A stretch of 64,000 nt of DNA from contig NZ_BPFA01000002.1 of assembly GCF_019655055.1 (NCBI RefSeq), positions 1 to 64,000 of the forward strand. The letters run 5' to 3'. The translations under genes and the position numbers were made by a program. The notes beneath the pieces were generated by a model that saw only the letters and a program-made list of their open reading frames with translations, made no database searches and was not told the DNA's origin. Shown here in pieces: positions 1 through 8,555 of the stretch; the first letter of the stretch is position 1; each line of letters starts with the position of its first letter. The stretch is from Shewanella sp. MBTL60-112-B2 (GTDB lineage: Bacteria; Pseudomonadota; Gammaproteobacteria; Enterobacterales; Shewanellaceae).

Positions 1-32
1 GCGATATCAAGACCAATTGTAGTAATGTTCAT
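1..32 (-). CDS. IS110-family transposase, N-terminal fragment cut by window edge
   Basis: Reading leftward from an ATG at 32, the first ten residues are MNITTIGLDI, followed by the first two bases of an Ala codon. This is the typical start of IS110/IS1111-family DEDD transposases, where the first catalytic Asp lies in the GLDIAK motif. The rest of the gene lies beyond position 1. Ten residues are few, but the match to the family start is specific. The stretch immediately upstream (33 to about 214) has no gene, as expected for the non-coding end of such an element. Confidence 0.6.
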   Translation of the reverse strand, partial: MNITTIGLDI

Positions 33-214
33 AGTGGACCCGTCCTCTTTCTGATGAGTTTAAGCAACTACATCGTGGCCCATTGCGAGGCCGATTAAAA
101 GTGGATGGGTCCATTCCATTATCCATGTGGTTTGCAACGAGTGAAGAGCATAGTTGAACTAGGGTTAAGCTCCCTCTTGTTCATTAAGTGTCGCAGCATC
201 AGAACCGCTAAAAC
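33..214 (-). mobile_element. Putative non-coding end of the IS110-family element
   Basis: This 180-bp stretch has no open frame. It lies between the transposase start and the point where a repeat also found at 41.5 kb begins abruptly (about 215). It contains a 10-of-11 inverted repeat: 35-45 (TGGACCCGTCC) and 103-113 (GGATGGGTCCA). In the IS110 group the region upstream of the transposase encodes the structured bridge RNA. The length here fits, but I did not fold it. The outer boundary is inferred only from loss of similarity to the other repeat copy. Confidence 0.4.
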
Positions 215-357
215 TCGCCATTCTGGAGCGTTTTTGGCTGCCTACTTCTGCGTTGAATAGCTTTATAAGGGAATAACCATTATTGCAGCTATTCGCCTTG
301 AATTAGTTTGCCAAAAATCGCTCTGAGTAGATCAAATTCTTATACTGATTGGTATAA
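215..357 (+). repeat. MITE-like repeat, copy 1 (left end missing)
   Basis: From TCGCCA at 215 to the terminal TTATACTGATTGGTATAA at 340-357, this matches the element at 41553-41730, sharing for example GCTGCCTACTTCTGCGTTGAA and CGCTCTGAGTAGATC. The right terminal repeat is intact. The left terminal repeat seen in the other copy (TACCAACCAGTATAA) is absent and is replaced by the putative IS110 end. The element has no coding capacity, so it would be mobilised in trans if it is mobile. Confidence 0.6.
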
Positions 358-373
358 CTAGAGCTTTTAAGGA

Positions 374-1510
374 TTAGCTTTGCTTGACCAGCATCACAAG
401 GACTTCGAAGTGGTCGGTATGCGGGAACATATCGAATAGCTGTACCTTCTGAATTCGGTATCCCTGAATATGGGCTAAATCTTTGGCTAAGGTGTGTGGA
501 TTGCAGCTCGAGTACAAAATCGCCTTAGGAGCAAAAGCTGATAGCGACTGACACAAGCTTTCGCCAATTCCGCGCCTTGGTGGGTTGACTATGACCACAT
601 CAGGTTTATCGGTAGCAGCACAACCTTGGGCAAAATCGGTAGAGTCTAGTGCGGTGAAATCTACTTGAGTCAGCCCCATTGCTTCAGCTGATAGCTTGGC
701 ACAGGTGATGGCCTCGGCGGAGATCTCAATACCCGTTAAAGCTATCTCTTTCGACGCACAGTGTAGGCCAAACCCTCCTACGCCGCAGAATAGATCCCAG
801 AGTGCATTGGGCTTAAGTTCTGCTACCCAATCTCTTGCGGTTTGGTAAAGCTTTGCGGCTATTTCAGGATGAGTCTGAAAGAAGCTCTTAGGGCGAATAA
901 ACAAAGGCACATCGTTAAATTGCTCTGATAAGCGGGTCTCTTCGGTTAAGAAGATCTCCTCCTCTCCTTCGAGAATTGCCATATGCACTGGCTGAATGTT
1001 CACCGACACCACTTTGATTTGCGGGTACTCGTTTAATAGCTTAGGTAGCTCGCGCTCTATGCGCTCGATAGACTTATGAGACTTGAGCACAAAGCGTAGT
1101 AGGTATTCGCCTTTGATTTGACTACGGGTGAGTAGGATAAATTTAAGCTCACCCTTGGCTTTATCAACATTATAAGGCGGTATGCCAGCCTGGCGCACAA
1201 ACAGTTCTAGACGATGCAGCAGCTGCTGCATATCGTCTGGATACAAGTTGCAATCACATAAGCTGACAGGCTCACCTGTCGGGGTAACGATCCCGAGGAT
1301 TGGCTGATGAGCGGCGCCGAGTGCGACCATTTTGGCCTTATTGCGAAAACCACTATCTGGGCCAAATACAGGCTGGTGCCATTGCTCCACGTCAAAACCA
1401 CTCAGTAGTTGGCTTAGCACTTGCGATTTAGCTTCAACTTGCGCTGACATGGGTTGTTTAATATGACGGCAAGAAAGACACTGCTGCTGATCAAAGTAGG
1501 CACATTTCAC
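374..1510 (-). CDS. rlmC: 23S rRNA (uracil-747-C5)-methyltransferase RlmC
   Basis: This enzyme uses S-adenosylmethionine to methylate C5 of U747 in 23S rRNA. The 378-residue length is close to the E. coli enzyme (375). The N-terminal Cys cluster for the [4Fe-4S] centre is visible: C3, C11 and C14, with C85/C87 as the fourth ligand. The SAM-binding motif [11 protein letters not shown] lies mid-protein, followed by VNPPRRGIG. The catalytic Cys is C336 in SSCNP. There is no N-terminal TRAM domain, which separates it from RlmD (RumA). It is a single gene with its own intergenic spacers. The start MKCAYFD is at the usual place for the family. Confidence 0.93.
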   Translation of the reverse strand: MKCAYFDQQQCLSCRHIKQPMSAQVEAKSQVLSQLLSGFDVEQWHQPVFGPDSGFRNKAKMVALGAAHQPILGIVTPTGEPVSLCDCNLYPDDMQQLLHRLELFVRQAGIPPYNVDKAKGELKFILLTRSQIKGEYLLRFVLKSHKSIERIERELPKLLNEYPQIKVVSVNIQPVHMAILEGEEEIFLTEETRLSEQFNDVPLFIRPKSFFQTHPEIAAKLYQTARDWVAELKPNALWDLFCGVGGFGLHCASKEIALTGIEISAEAITCAKLSAEAMGLTQVDFTALDSTDFAQGCAATDKPDVVIVNPPRRGIGESLCQSLSAFAPKAILYSSCNPHTLAKDLAHIQGYRIQKVQLFDMFPHTDHFEVLVMLVKQS

Positions 1511-1690
1511 TGATTGGATTCTCTAAAGCGTTGGGACGATAAGTTTGCTGATTTGGCTAGAAACGTTTTTGGCTAACGGTAATAGCTTATCTGTAATGGA
1601 AAACCATACAGGCCGTATTTTAGTGCTTTTTCACTAAAAAATCGCCCCTGTAGTCCCCAGAGATTTTTGAGCATAGTTTTTAGATAGCAA

Positions 1691-1712
1691 AAGCGCAGCT
1701 TTCGCTGCGCTT
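1691..1712 (-). terminator. Stem-loop after the MFS gene
   Basis: A perfect 9-bp stem (AAGCGCAGC / GCTGCGCTT) with a TTTC loop lies 20 bp beyond the stop of the minus-strand MFS gene. On the minus strand it is followed by TTTTGC, a short U-run, so termination is plausible but not strong. Confidence 0.55.
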
Positions 1713-1732
1713 AGAGTGCTATTTAGTGGCGG

Positions 1733-2902
1733 TTAGCCAATAGCAGGGGTGTGGCCACTGCGGGTATTTTGTAGGCTTTTAATCAGCATATAAATCGACG
1801 TCGTCGTTAACACTACAGCTAAGTAAGTGATCAACGAATGCGCTGAAGTACTGCTGTGCTCCGCGATAACAGGGCCAAATACCGAACCGACACTATAGCT
1901 AAGTAGCATTAACTCTGTCGCCGCGACAATTTTCTCTAATGCCATGGTCTCACAGGCGAGGGTAATGGCAATAGGGTAAAGTGCAAAGCAACTTGCACCG
2001 AGCAAGAAATAACAAGTAGTAACAAAAGGCACTGAGGTGCCATCGGCAATACCCACGATACCGATTGTCCCTAACAAGCAAAACAGCGCCATCAATAAGC
2101 TCTTGCTGATCCGAGTCGATAAATAGCTCACCAAAGGCTGCACTAACATGCCGCCTAGAATAATGATCGCCATTAAGAATGCTGTACGCTCGTTACTGGC
2201 AAATTGGCCATTAATATAGCTTGGCATTAAACCGTAAATTGGGCCTAACAACATGCCTGACACTAAGCAGCCAATAACCGCAGGTAGGCTGATTTTCTTA
2301 ACTTCACGCAAGCTGATCTTCTGGTGCGCTAATGCTTCTGGCTGGCCTTTTTTAACTAAAAGTGGTGGCAAGATAGCTAACATCAATAGGCCGATAACCC
2401 AGTAAAATGGGGTATTACCATTGACGCCTAAAGGTCCAATCGCTAGCTGACCTAATGCACTGCCACCGTAAAGTGAGGTCATATATAAGCCTAAACGCTT
2501 AGCTCTTTGCTTAGCGTTGTCAGCCATGAGTAACCAGGATTCAACGACAACAAATACACCTGCAACGGCAAAGCCTGCGATAAAGCGGGCGAGCAACCAC
2601 ACGGTTGATGTCGGCACGGCAAGCATGGCGACAATCGTCAGAGTTAGCATAGCTAAGAACAGCATCAAAGATATTCGGTGACCAAGTTTAGCCACGATAT
2701 TTTGAATACAAGTTGTGCCAACTAAAATACCTAAATAGAAGATGCTCGCTAACCATGCGACCAATGAACTATCCATGCCAAACGATGCCAATGACAGTGG
2801 AATTAGACTCATTAAGAAGCCAGATGCAATTGCGAAAAATGATAAACCAGCAACAGGTACGAACGTACTGTTTTTGTATGGTTGGCAGGCAGAATTTTCC
2901 AC
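1733..2902 (-). CDS. YcaD-like major facilitator superfamily transporter
   Basis: A 389-residue inner-membrane protein made almost entirely of about 12 hydrophobic segments. The ARFIAGF and FVVVESWLL stretches around residues 105-125 recall the YcaD branch of MFS_1, which carries VVVES at the equivalent place. The cytoplasmic loop between the two six-helix bundles is near residues 185-205 (KKGQPEALAHQK). The substrate cannot be read from the sequence. The gene stands alone, with a stem-loop downstream and a 360-bp AT-rich region upstream. The proposed start gives a short cytoplasmic N-terminus (MENSACQPYKN) before TM1. Confidence 0.8.
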   Translation of the reverse strand: MENSACQPYKNSTFVPVAGLSFFAIASGFLMSLIPLSLASFGMDSSLVAWLASIFYLGILVGTTCIQNIVAKLGHRISLMLFLAMLTLTIVAMLAVPTSTVWLLARFIAGFAVAGVFVVVESWLLMADNAKQRAKRLGLYMTSLYGGSALGQLAIGPLGVNGNTPFYWVIGLLMLAILPPLLVKKGQPEALAHQKISLREVKKISLPAVIGCLVSGMLLGPIYGLMPSYINGQFASNERTAFLMAIIILGGMLVQPLVSYLSTRISKSLLMALFCLLGTIGIVGIADGTSVPFVTTCYFLLGASCFALYPIAITLACETMALEKIVAATELMLLSYSVGSVFGPVIAEHSSTSAHSLITYLAVVLTTTSIYMLIKSLQNTRSGHTPAIG

Positions 2903-3262
2903 CTCTATCTCCTATTGGTTGATACTTTTTAAGGTTTGATTGTTGATTTGAGGATGCGGATTTTATGCTTTTAATATAGAAAGTAAAGCTTAATTTATAT
3001 ACAAGATGATAAAAAACAACTTTTTATCAAATAATTGTTTTATCTCTCTAATAATAAAGGTTTTAATTTTATTTGGTGTGGCGGGGTGTGTTAAGTTTGA
3101 TAGCTTGTTTTACGCTATTATTATCCAGCTTGAATTAAGCCGGTATTTTGGCTTTTTAAAATGTTTTAACTACTGGTTATAGCGGTTAGGTGGGGGGATT
3201 AGGTTGGCATGGTTAAAAATGCAGGTTTAACGCCTGCATTTTCAACGTTTTTTAAGCAGTAA
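2903..3262. other. Gene-free AT-rich spacer between two minus-strand genes
   Basis: This holds the promoter side of the MFS gene and the terminator of the methyltransferase gene (3216-3242). It also has a perfect 8-bp inverted repeat GATAAAAA / TTTTTATC (3008-3015 and 3021-3028), which could be an operator or a cruciform. No open frame looks like a gene. Confidence 0.4.
3216..3242 (-). terminator. Rho-independent terminator of the RlmI-like gene
   Basis: A 10-bp stem AAAATGCAGG / CCTGCATTTT with a 7-nt loop lies 20 bp downstream of the minus-strand stop codon. On the minus strand it ends in a run of five U. Confidence 0.75.
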
Positions 3263-4300
3263 TTAGTTTAATTGTAGAGCCACAATTTTCAGTGGGTGGT
3301 TACCATCAAACGAAGGAAAATCTTCGTGGCAATCTAACCAGCTGTGCCCCGTGACTTTACGGCCTTGTTTTTCAACGCAGCGCACTAAGCTGTTAAACCA
3401 TTCATCGCGATCAACCTTGGCAACGTTATTACAGCACACGATAGTGCCACCAGCTTTAGTTGTGAGTAGTGCAGGCTTAAATAGACCCTGATAGTCATTA
3501 ACTAAGTCGACAATACCAAATGGGCTCTTGGCGTACCTTGGTGGGTCGAGAAAAACTAGGTCAAATTGAGTCGCACTCAGTTTCGGGTAGGCTGGTAATT
3601 TTTGATTTCGGCGTCCGCCGACTTTGAGTCCGGCTAGTTGCCTTAAAGCGGGAAAGGCGTCACTTTGAATAAATTCACACACATCTTCAGCTTGGTTGAG
3701 TGAGGCATTTTTACGTCCAGCAGCCAAAGCAAAAGAAGAGAAGTCGACGTTAACCACGCGTTTAGCCCCACCAACAGCGGCAGCGGTGCCGATACCACAG
3801 GTATAGGAGAACAGGTTTAATACACTCTTACCTTGGCTATTCGCTGCTACGTATTCGCGACCGATGCGCATATCAAGAAATAGCAGGGGATCTTGGCCTT
3901 CATGACGTAGCTTGCTAGTAAATAGGATGCCATTTTCTTGCATTTGCTGTTCACTCTCAGCAAAGGCTTGTTGCTCCTCTGATAATCGGTTCAGCACTCG
4001 AGAGTTTTTGTCTGAACGATCGTTATAGATCACGGCGAGTTCGGCAACTTGGGTTAGCAGCTCTGTTACCTCTTTTAATTCATCAACTGTAAGCGATTGA
4101 TGGAAACTTTGAATGAGCCATGCATTGCCGTAGCGATCAATATTGAGTCCATTACAGCCTTCAACCGTACCGTGGAATATGCGATAACAGTCAGTTTGCT
4201 GGGTTGCAGAGTGCTGTAAAAAATCTGCACGCTTAGCTATGGCTTGAGTCAATGCTTGAGTAAGAGTTAAAGCTGCAGGGTCCGATTTAGTGATCGACAT
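3263..4300 (-). CDS. Class I SAM-dependent methyltransferase, RlmI/COG1092 type
   Basis: The C-terminal two thirds is a SAM-dependent methyltransferase: LNLFSYTCGIGTAAA is the SAM-binding loop, VVNVDFS binds the ribose, and DLVFLDPPRYAKS carries the DPPRY motif of the RlmI/RlmK group of rRNA m5C/m7G enzymes. An N-terminal PUA domain like that of RlmI is not evident, so the exact target is uncertain. I chose the ATG at 4300 (MSITKSDPAAL). The frame stays open to a TTG at 4378, but those 26 extra residues look like untranslated leader, and neither start has a clear Shine-Dalgarno. A second ATG at 4315 is also possible. Confidence 0.78.
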   Translation of the reverse strand: MSITKSDPAALTLTQALTQAIAKRADFLQHSATQQTDCYRIFHGTVEGCNGLNIDRYGNAWLIQSFHQSLTVDELKEVTELLTQVAELAVIYNDRSDKNSRVLNRLSEEQQAFAESEQQMQENGILFTSKLRHEGQDPLLFLDMRIGREYVAANSQGKSVLNLFSYTCGIGTAAAVGGAKRVVNVDFSSFALAAGRKNASLNQAEDVCEFIQSDAFPALRQLAGLKVGGRRNQKLPAYPKLSATQFDLVFLDPPRYAKSPFGIVDLVNDYQGLFKPALLTTKAGGTIVCCNNVAKVDRDEWFNSLVRCVEKQGRKVTGHSWLDCHEDFPSFDGNHPLKIVALQLN

Positions 4301-4539
4301 AAATATTGGGCTCATTTGAAATACTGTCAGAGGCGACGGCGCTAATGATAGCAAAAATGTACCAATAAATACCCTCAATCTTACTGATAAGTCGATAGGA
4401 GTAGGCTAAGACTAGAGCTAAGATTAAGGCTAGAACTACTCGCTAATCAGGGCTGATACGATTTGACTCTAGGGGATAATTGGCGCACAAATATGCACTG
4501 ATAGTAAATCTTGTGTCAGCGTGTTGTTAGGAGTTGCGG

Positions 4540-5115
4540 ATGAAAGTGGTGTTAGTGCATGGCATTTTTAATACCGGGCAAGTGATGCGCGTGCTGCAAA
4601 GGCGGCTACAGCAAGCTGGCCGCCAGTGCTTTTCACCCACGATTAGCCCCTTCGATGGTCGCCATGGCATAGAGCATGCGGCAAAAGAGTTAGGCCAACA
4701 AATTGATGCAGTCTTCGGCGTCGACGCTAACATTGTGCTGGTGGGGTTTAGCATGGGAGGCATTGTCGGGCGCTATTACATGCAGCGGCTAAATGGTGCT
4801 CGGCGAGTGAGCCAGTTTTTCAGTTTGTCGACTCCCCACAACGGCAGTTACTTAGCTTATCTACCTTATCCGTCAAAAGGCATTAAACAACTCAGGCCTA
4901 ACAGTGATTTGCTTGTTGAGCTTGCGAGATCGGAAGCGGTTTTAGAAGGGGTAAAGCTTTACTCTTACTGGACGCCAATCGATTTTACTATTGTCCCCAG
5001 CTCTAGCTCAGTTTGGCGAGCCGCCGACAATAAAAGTTTTATCATTATATTGCACCTGTCGGTGATTTTTAGCCGACGCATTGCACAAGCTATCTGCGAT
5101 GAGATTGATAAATAA
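4540..5115 (+). CDS. Alpha/beta-hydrolase, lipase-like
   Basis: A small (191 residues) alpha/beta-hydrolase fold protein. It opens with MKVVLVHGIFNTG, the oxyanion-hole HG, and carries the nucleophile elbow GFSMGG (G-x-S-x-G) near residue 75, then a STPHNGS segment typical of PGAP1/lipase-like hydrolases. A TAGGAG Shine-Dalgarno 7 bp before the ATG at 4540 fixes the start over a TTG at 4534. No signal peptide is present, so it is probably cytoplasmic. It stands alone. Substrate unknown; an esterase or lipase role is inferred from the fold only. Confidence 0.75.
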   Translation: MKVVLVHGIFNTGQVMRVLQRRLQQAGRQCFSPTISPFDGRHGIEHAAKELGQQIDAVFGVDANIVLVGFSMGGIVGRYYMQRLNGARRVSQFFSLSTPHNGSYLAYLPYPSKGIKQLRPNSDLLVELARSEAVLEGVKLYSYWTPIDFTIVPSSSSVWRAADNKSFIIILHLSVIFSRRIAQAICDEIDK

Positions 5116-5191
5116 TCCTTTAATTAGATACTAAGTGACTCGCTAGGTCGTTATAGCGTTAATATGAACATGGCTCTTAGGTTGCTTATGA

Positions 5192-5296
5192 TCCCGGATT
5201 GCTGCGGATCAAGTTGAGCAATTAGTTGATACTTTCTCTGTGGTAAATGGCCAAGAAGTGCAGGTTCACTCACCAAAGTTAGCTAGCCGTAATTGA
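5192..5296 (+). pseudogene. Possible remnant of a gene 3' end
   Basis: A 34-codon open stretch ends in TGA and reads like folded protein (ADQVEQLVDTFSVVNGQEV in its middle). It starts just after an in-frame stop, lacks a good start codon and is followed six bases later by a strong terminator. This is what the tail of a decayed gene would look like. I do not recognise the family, and it may be chance. Confidence 0.25.
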
Positions 5297-5301
5297 GTTA
5301 C

Positions 5302-5334
5302 AAAAGGGTTTAGCATCTATTGCTAAACCCTTTT
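5302..5334. terminator. Strong bidirectional terminator
   Basis: A perfect 14-bp stem AAAAGGGTTTAGCA / TGCTAAACCCTTTT with a 5-nt loop. The A-run and T-run on either side make it usable in both directions. It lies just beyond the stop of the minus-strand histidine kinase gene. Confidence 0.85.
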
Positions 5335-5357
5335 GTTAGGTGTTGGCCAAGTAAGCG

Positions 5358-6707
5358 CTATAACTCTTCGGTTACAGGTAAAGTCAGTCGAGCACAGCAG
5401 CCCTTAGGTGCTATGTCGATAAGGCTAAATTGCCATTGATAGCGCTGGCATAGGCTATCGACAATTAGTAGACCAAGGCCGTGACCATCTTCACTTTTGT
5501 TTTCTGACGAACTCAGTCCACGCCCCATATCGATAATCTCTATCTGTTTTTTATCTACGCTAATGGTGATTTCGCCCGAGTCACTGGCATTGATGGCATT
5601 ACTAATCACATTGCCAAGTAGCATCCTGAGCACGGCGGGACTGGGTTTTATTAACGGCGCTTGTTTGAAGTCGAGAATGATGTGGATATTTTTAGCATTA
5701 GCTAACAGCACTAATGGAGCGATTATCTGTTCGACCTCTTTGAGTTCAAGAGCTCTATAGTCATTACTTGCTGTGCCTTTTTCCTGTTTAACTATGCTCA
5801 GCAATGCATCGACGGTATGTTGCATCTCAAAGGCGGCACGTTGGATCCTATCTCGCTGGCGAGCCTGAAACTCAGGGGCATCATTGTGCTCTTGCAGTTT
5901 AGCGGCTCCGCTAATGACGGTAATAGGAGTACGCAGCTCGTGGCTGGCATAGCGAGCAAAGGCCTGCTCCTGTTTTATCATTCGCTCATTTTGTTGGCGA
6001 TAATCATTAAGGCTATTGGCAAGCTCACTAAATTCAGCTGCTGACTGTGGTGGTACATTAAAGGTCTTGTGGGCTGATGGCGATTTTAACTGTTTACTGA
6101 GTTGCTCCACGGGCTCGACTAATCGACGGCTCAGCTTATGAATGGCGAAGCCAAAAAGTAAGAAGAGCACGCCGATAAAGCTGAGAACAAATAGATTAAT
6201 CGATTGCCATTCACTATCGCTTAGCTCCACGCTCTCAGAGGGCATGATGAGGTAGAGAGGCTGCATGGTACCGTCGAGTTCAAATTCGCTGCGGTAGAGG
6301 AACAGCTCTTTGTTTACCCCAAGCGAATCACTATCTACCAAGCTAAAATTAGCAATTTCGTGCAATAGCCCACTGGCATTGCGATCGACAACCTCACCTG
6401 AGAAACCGTTTGGAAATTGGCTTAAGTCACCATAGAGCTTTGGGATAAGTTCTGCTGAATAGTAGGCCTCAACATGCAGGCCTATTCGCAAGGGTTGTTT
6501 GGCGCCCTGCTGAAATAGACTGATGGCAAAGGGAGCGCTGGACTCGAGTTCATGTTGGTTGACCTCATCTTCAATCCATTGCATTAGGCTAAGCATAGAT
6601 ATATAGAGAGTCAGTCCTATCATTAAGGCAATACTACTGAAATAGATCAGCAGCTTTTGCGGTAGTTTGGATGCCGATGGCACGCGGTTGAGTAAGTGCT
6701 TTAGCAA
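5358..6707 (-). CDS. Sensor histidine kinase (HAMP-HisKA-HATPase)
   Basis: A 449-residue membrane kinase. TM1 is around residues 18-43 and TM2 around 170-190, enclosing a periplasmic sensor of about 125 residues with no recognisable motif. A HAMP-like linker follows, then the dimerisation/phosphoacceptor helix with His256 in ASHELRTPI. The ATPase domain has an N box (NVISNAIN), G1 (DMGRGL) and G2 (GHGLGL). It lies 2 bp downstream of its partner response regulator and shares its promoter. The pair is divergent from a glycosyltransferase cassette, which is a plausible target; the signal is unknown. Confidence 0.9.
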   Translation of the reverse strand: MLKHLLNRVPSASKLPQKLLIYFSSIALMIGLTLYISMLSLMQWIEDEVNQHELESSAPFAISLFQQGAKQPLRIGLHVEAYYSAELIPKLYGDLSQFPNGFSGEVVDRNASGLLHEIANFSLVDSDSLGVNKELFLYRSEFELDGTMQPLYLIMPSESVELSDSEWQSINLFVLSFIGVLFLLFGFAIHKLSRRLVEPVEQLSKQLKSPSAHKTFNVPPQSAAEFSELANSLNDYRQQNERMIKQEQAFARYASHELRTPITVISGAAKLQEHNDAPEFQARQRDRIQRAAFEMQHTVDALLSIVKQEKGTASNDYRALELKEVEQIIAPLVLLANAKNIHIILDFKQAPLIKPSPAVLRMLLGNVISNAINASDSGEITISVDKKQIEIIDMGRGLSSSENKSEDGHGLGLLIVDSLCQRYQWQFSLIDIAPKGCCARLTLPVTEEL

Positions 6708-6709
6708 AT

Positions 6710-7390
6710 CTATTCTCCCAGCTGTAGCCTAAAGCCAATTTTAGGTACTGTGGCAAGCATTGGCTGCTTAAAGGGTTTATCGAGCTGATTGCGAAGCTGG
6801 TACATATGACTGCGTAAAATATCGCTACTCGGCGGTGTTTGTCCCCAGATTTCTTCAATAATTTGCTCGCGTTTAACGATGTTGGGGGCGCTCTTTATCA
6901 GTAGCAACAAGATCTGGTAAGTGATGGGGGTGAGCGCAAGCTGCATATTTTGTCTTGATGCCTGGTGTTTAGCGATATTGATTTCGATATCGCCAAACTT
7001 GAGCACCCCTTGGGCGACTTGGCCGCGGTGACGCTTTATTAAAGCCTGCACTCGGGCATCGACAACATCGAGATCAAAAGGCTTACCTAGGTAGTCGTCG
7101 GCGCCACAATCAAAACCCGTAAGCAGGTCGCTTTTATTATCTAATGCCGTGAGCATTAAGATAGGCGTGCTACATCCCAAAGACCGCAAAGCTTTACACA
7201 GACTTAGTCCATCGAGTTTAGGTAGCATCAAGTCGAGAATAATTGCATCGAAGTCAAAAGCTTGCGCTAGAGAAAGGCCTAGTTCACCGTTATTAGCAAA
7301 GTCGAGTTCCATCCCTTTGGCTTCAAAGTAGTCGCCAAGGATCCCTGCTACATCGCTGTTGTCTTCAATAATCAGTAGTTTAATTGTCAT
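6710..7390 (-). CDS. OmpR-family response regulator
   Basis: A 226-residue DNA-binding response regulator. The receiver domain (1-115) has the acidic pocket E9/D10, the phospho-acceptor D53 in LDLMLP, T81 and K103 in GKPF. The C-terminal winged helix (about 130-225) is of OmpR type, ending in VPKIGFRLQLGE. It is first in a two-gene operon with the histidine kinase. The 127-bp region separating it from the divergent glycosyltransferase gene contains a perfect 9-bp palindrome that may be an operator for one or both units. Confidence 0.92.
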   Translation of the reverse strand: MTIKLLIIEDNSDVAGILGDYFEAKGMELDFANNGELGLSLAQAFDFDAIILDLMLPKLDGLSLCKALRSLGCSTPILMLTALDNKSDLLTGFDCGADDYLGKPFDLDVVDARVQALIKRHRGQVAQGVLKFGDIEINIAKHQASRQNMQLALTPITYQILLLLIKSAPNIVKREQIIEEIWGQTPPSSDILRSHMYQLRNQLDKPFKQPMLATVPKIGFRLQLGE

Positions 7391-7445
7391 TGCTTTAGGC
7401 TCATCACGGCATTTATAAGGTCGATTTTAGCATTTTTATGTGGAA

Positions 7446-7464
7446 AAAATGTCAATGACATTTT
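7446..7464. promoter_or_regulatory. Palindromic operator candidate in divergent promoter
   Basis: AAAATGTCA-A-TGACATTTT is a perfect 9-bp inverted repeat around one central base. It sits midway between the response regulator start (7390) and the GT2 start (7518). The protein that binds it cannot be told from the sequence. Confidence 0.5.
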
Positions 7465-7517
7465 GTTCACTCCCACTTAGGCATACTAACTAAAAATAAG
7501 CCATTGCAGGATAAAAC

Positions 7518-8555
7518 ATGTCGTACTCCTCACCCGCTCAAACAAATGATCATACAGAGATCTGCCTGTCTGTTGTCGTGCCCTTATTTAATGAATCCAA
7601 AATGATAAAGCCGTTAATTGAACGCTTAACGGCGGTGCTTTCAAGGCTTGAAGATAGCAGTGAAATCGTGTTTGTCGATGACGGTAGTAGTGATGACTCT
7701 TGGTTACAGGTGAGTCAATTACCGCTCGTAGATAATGAATATCAGTGTATTAAGTTAAGCCGTAACTTTGGTAAAGAGGCGGCGATGTCGGCAGGGATCG
7801 AGCACGCCAGAGGTTTGGTGGTGATCATGCTGGATGCCGATTTGCAAGACCCACCAGAATTGATCCCGCAGATGTTGGCGCAGTGGCGAGCAGGGTACGA
7901 TATCGTCAATATGAAGCGCAGAAAACGATTGGGAGAGACTTGGTTTAAACGTTTTTCTGCTGCTTGTTTCTATCGTTTGATGAATTGGGTATCTGACTCG
8001 CCAGTGCCTGAAAATGTTGGCGACTTCCGTTTAATGAGTCGTCAGGTGATTGACAGCATTAAAGCGCTGCCGGAGCGAAACCGTTTTATGAAGGGCCTGT
8101 TTAGTTGGCCCGGTTTTTCGCAAAAAACCTTAGAGTTTGACCGTGACCCACGTTTTATCGGGGAAACCAAGTGGAACTACGGCAAGTTGTTTGGTCTGGC
8201 GATGGATGGCATCACCTCTTTTAGCTTTAAACCTCTGAGATTGGCGACCTGGTGTGGAGTGATAACAGCATTATGCGCCTTTGGCTATGGTGGCTGGATA
8301 GTGATTCAGACCTTGATGTTTGGCGGCAGTGTTGCGGGTTACCCGTCACTGATGGTGGTGCAACTTGCCCTCGCGGGGATCCAGCTGTTAGCGCTTGGGT
8401 TGATTGGTGAGTATTTAGGGCGAGTGTTTGTAGAGGTGAAACAAAGGCCTCTGTACTTAATTGAAGAGGTTGCTCACCGAGAGTCTTTAGCACAAGTAAA
8501 GGCTAGAAATAGCGATGCAAAACTGGCTAATGTGAGCTACTTGGGGGCTAAATAA
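7518..8555 (+). CDS. GtrB/DPM1-like family 2 glycosyltransferase
   Basis: Transfers a sugar from a nucleotide donor to polyprenyl phosphate at the inner face of the cytoplasmic membrane. The GT-A catalytic domain occupies roughly residues 15-230: VVVPLFNES at the start, FVDDGSSDDS for nucleotide binding, and the metal-binding MLDADLQDPPEL. Two C-terminal transmembrane helices (about 245-270 and 280-305), including LALGLIGEYLGR, are typical of the GtrB/YfdH/ArnC group. It is the first gene of a tightly packed cassette; its stop overlaps the next ATG by one base. The sugar is not identifiable. Confidence 0.88.
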   Translation: MSYSSPAQTNDHTEICLSVVVPLFNESKMIKPLIERLTAVLSRLEDSSEIVFVDDGSSDDSWLQVSQLPLVDNEYQCIKLSRNFGKEAAMSAGIEHARGLVVIMLDADLQDPPELIPQMLAQWRAGYDIVNMKRRKRLGETWFKRFSAACFYRLMNWVSDSPVPENVGDFRLMSRQVIDSIKALPERNRFMKGLFSWPGFSQKTLEFDRDPRFIGETKWNYGKLFGLAMDGITSFSFKPLRLATWCGVITALCAFGYGGWIVIQTLMFGGSVAGYPSLMVVQLALAGIQLLALGLIGEYLGRVFVEVKQRPLYLIEEVAHRESLAQVKARNSDAKLANVSYLGAK

